A DNA stretch of 64,000 bases, taken from assembly GCF_019550915.1 (NCBI RefSeq), contig NZ_JAHWCI010000005.1, forward strand, positions 434,001 to 498,000. Reading direction: 5' to 3'. This document shows positions 63,727-64,000 of the stretch, in pieces (the stretch's first letter is position 1; each line of letters starts with the position of its first letter). The notes beneath the pieces are model-generated. The model was given only the letters and a program-made list of their open reading frames with translations, ran no database searches and was not told where the DNA came from. The position numbers were made by a program, and so were the translations under genes. Origin of the DNA: Mumia sp. zg.B17 (GTDB lineage: Bacteria; Actinomycetota; Actinomycetes; Propionibacteriales; Nocardioidaceae).

Positions 63727-64000
63727 TCACGATGCTCCGTTGCGGTGCCCTCCCGCTTGGAGGTTTCGGCGCTCCTCCTCGACCCACCCCGTCGGAGTGG
63801 TCCCCGACAGCGTCCGGAACTCGTGCACGAGATGGGCGTGGTCGGCGTAGCCCGCCCGCGCGGCGACGTCGCTCAAGGACCCCGTCTCCGGCGCGACCGT
63901 CTGGTCCCGCACCATCGCGACCGCCCGCTCGAAGCGCACGAGCCTGCTCAGGACCTTGGGGCCGAAGCCGAGCTCGTCGACGAACACCGTCCGCAGACGC
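63727..64000 (-). CDS. AraC-family regulator, C-terminal part (partial)
   Basis: The gene runs off the right edge. Visible are ~90 residues of a double-HTH AraC domain (F-G-P-K-V-L-S-R-L-V-R-F-E-R-A, H-L-V-H-E-F-R-T-L-S-G-T-T-P). Upstream of VOC and co-directional, spaced by five bases. Confidence 0.85.
   Translation of the reverse strand, partial: RLRTVFVDELGFGPKVLSRLVRFERAVAMVRDQTVAPETGSLSDVAARAGYADHAHLVHEFRTLSGTTPTGWVEEERRNLQAGGHRNGAS

Overview
The window is high-GC (roughly 70 percent by eye), densely packed DNA from an actinobacterium, most likely Nocardioidaceae or a close relative. Lineage markers are a mycothiol-dependent formaldehyde dehydrogenase, an F420-type LLM oxidoreductase, two GAF-ANTAR proteins, a DivIVA-domain protein, ECF sigma factors with SnoaL tails, frequent GTG starts and many 1-10 base gene overlaps. 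The species call is inference. I see no prophage, IS element, CRISPR array or rRNA operon. One tRNA gene, tRNA-Leu(UAG), lies near the right end.

Left part (1-16.5 kb): the 3' end of a glycosyltransferase converges on a seven-gene, fully overlapping C50-carotenoid operon (idi-crtE-crtB-crtI-crtYe-crtYf-crtEb, minus strand). Then come a 53-residue membrane peptide, an SDR, an SNF2-type helicase with a TTG start, and a secreted lipase. A SigG-like ECF sigma factor is divergent from a twin-SnoaL protein, and both flanks of this pair carry copies of one palindromic repeat at convergent gene ends. CsbD, SRPBCC and DUF427 genes follow, then two GAF-ANTAR sensors on either side of a small membrane protein whose promoter region carries a duplicated 18-bp palindrome.

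Middle part (16.5-38 kb): a truncated haemoglobin, a flavohaemoglobin and a DivIVA-like gene form a tight operon, probably for NO detoxification. A formaldehyde module (mscR plus a metallo-hydrolase) is divergent from an ArsR-SRPBCC pair with a perfect 20-bp operator inside its promoter spacer. An ohrR-ohr peroxide pair, a CPA1 antiporter and an F420-type oxidoreductase follow. From 29.8 to 38.2 kb lies a catabolic island: TetR with a two-domain 3-dehydroshikimate dehydratase, then LacI divergent from an operon of TRAP transporter subunits, a shikimate/quinate dehydrogenase, the TRAP binding protein and a phosphotriesterase-family hydrolase. Together they could import shikimate-like acids and convert them to protocatechuate. 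A perfect 16-bp-arm inverted repeat plus a tandem half-site mark the LacI/TRAP promoter.

Right part (38-64 kb): haemerythrin and TPP-enzyme genes are divergent. A decayed patch holds a broken FAD monooxygenase and a GNAT gene frameshifted at a C7 tract. Next come a GH15 glucosidase, a TetR plus Lcp-like (rubber oxygenase family) pair with its own 16-bp palindrome, Mug, an Fdh-like alcohol dehydrogenase, two EEP nucleases, gdhA, a methyltransferase/HxlR divergent pair, a BrkB/YtxH pair with a repeat-coded tail, ldh, a FUSC/GroES-like/DUF3618 operon, bcp, tRNA-Leu, and a VOC gene behind a truncated AraC regulator. Much of the content is housekeeping or stress chemistry. The most system-like parts are the shikimate island, the globin-DivIVA operon, the SnoaL/sigma pair and the Lcp/TetR pair.
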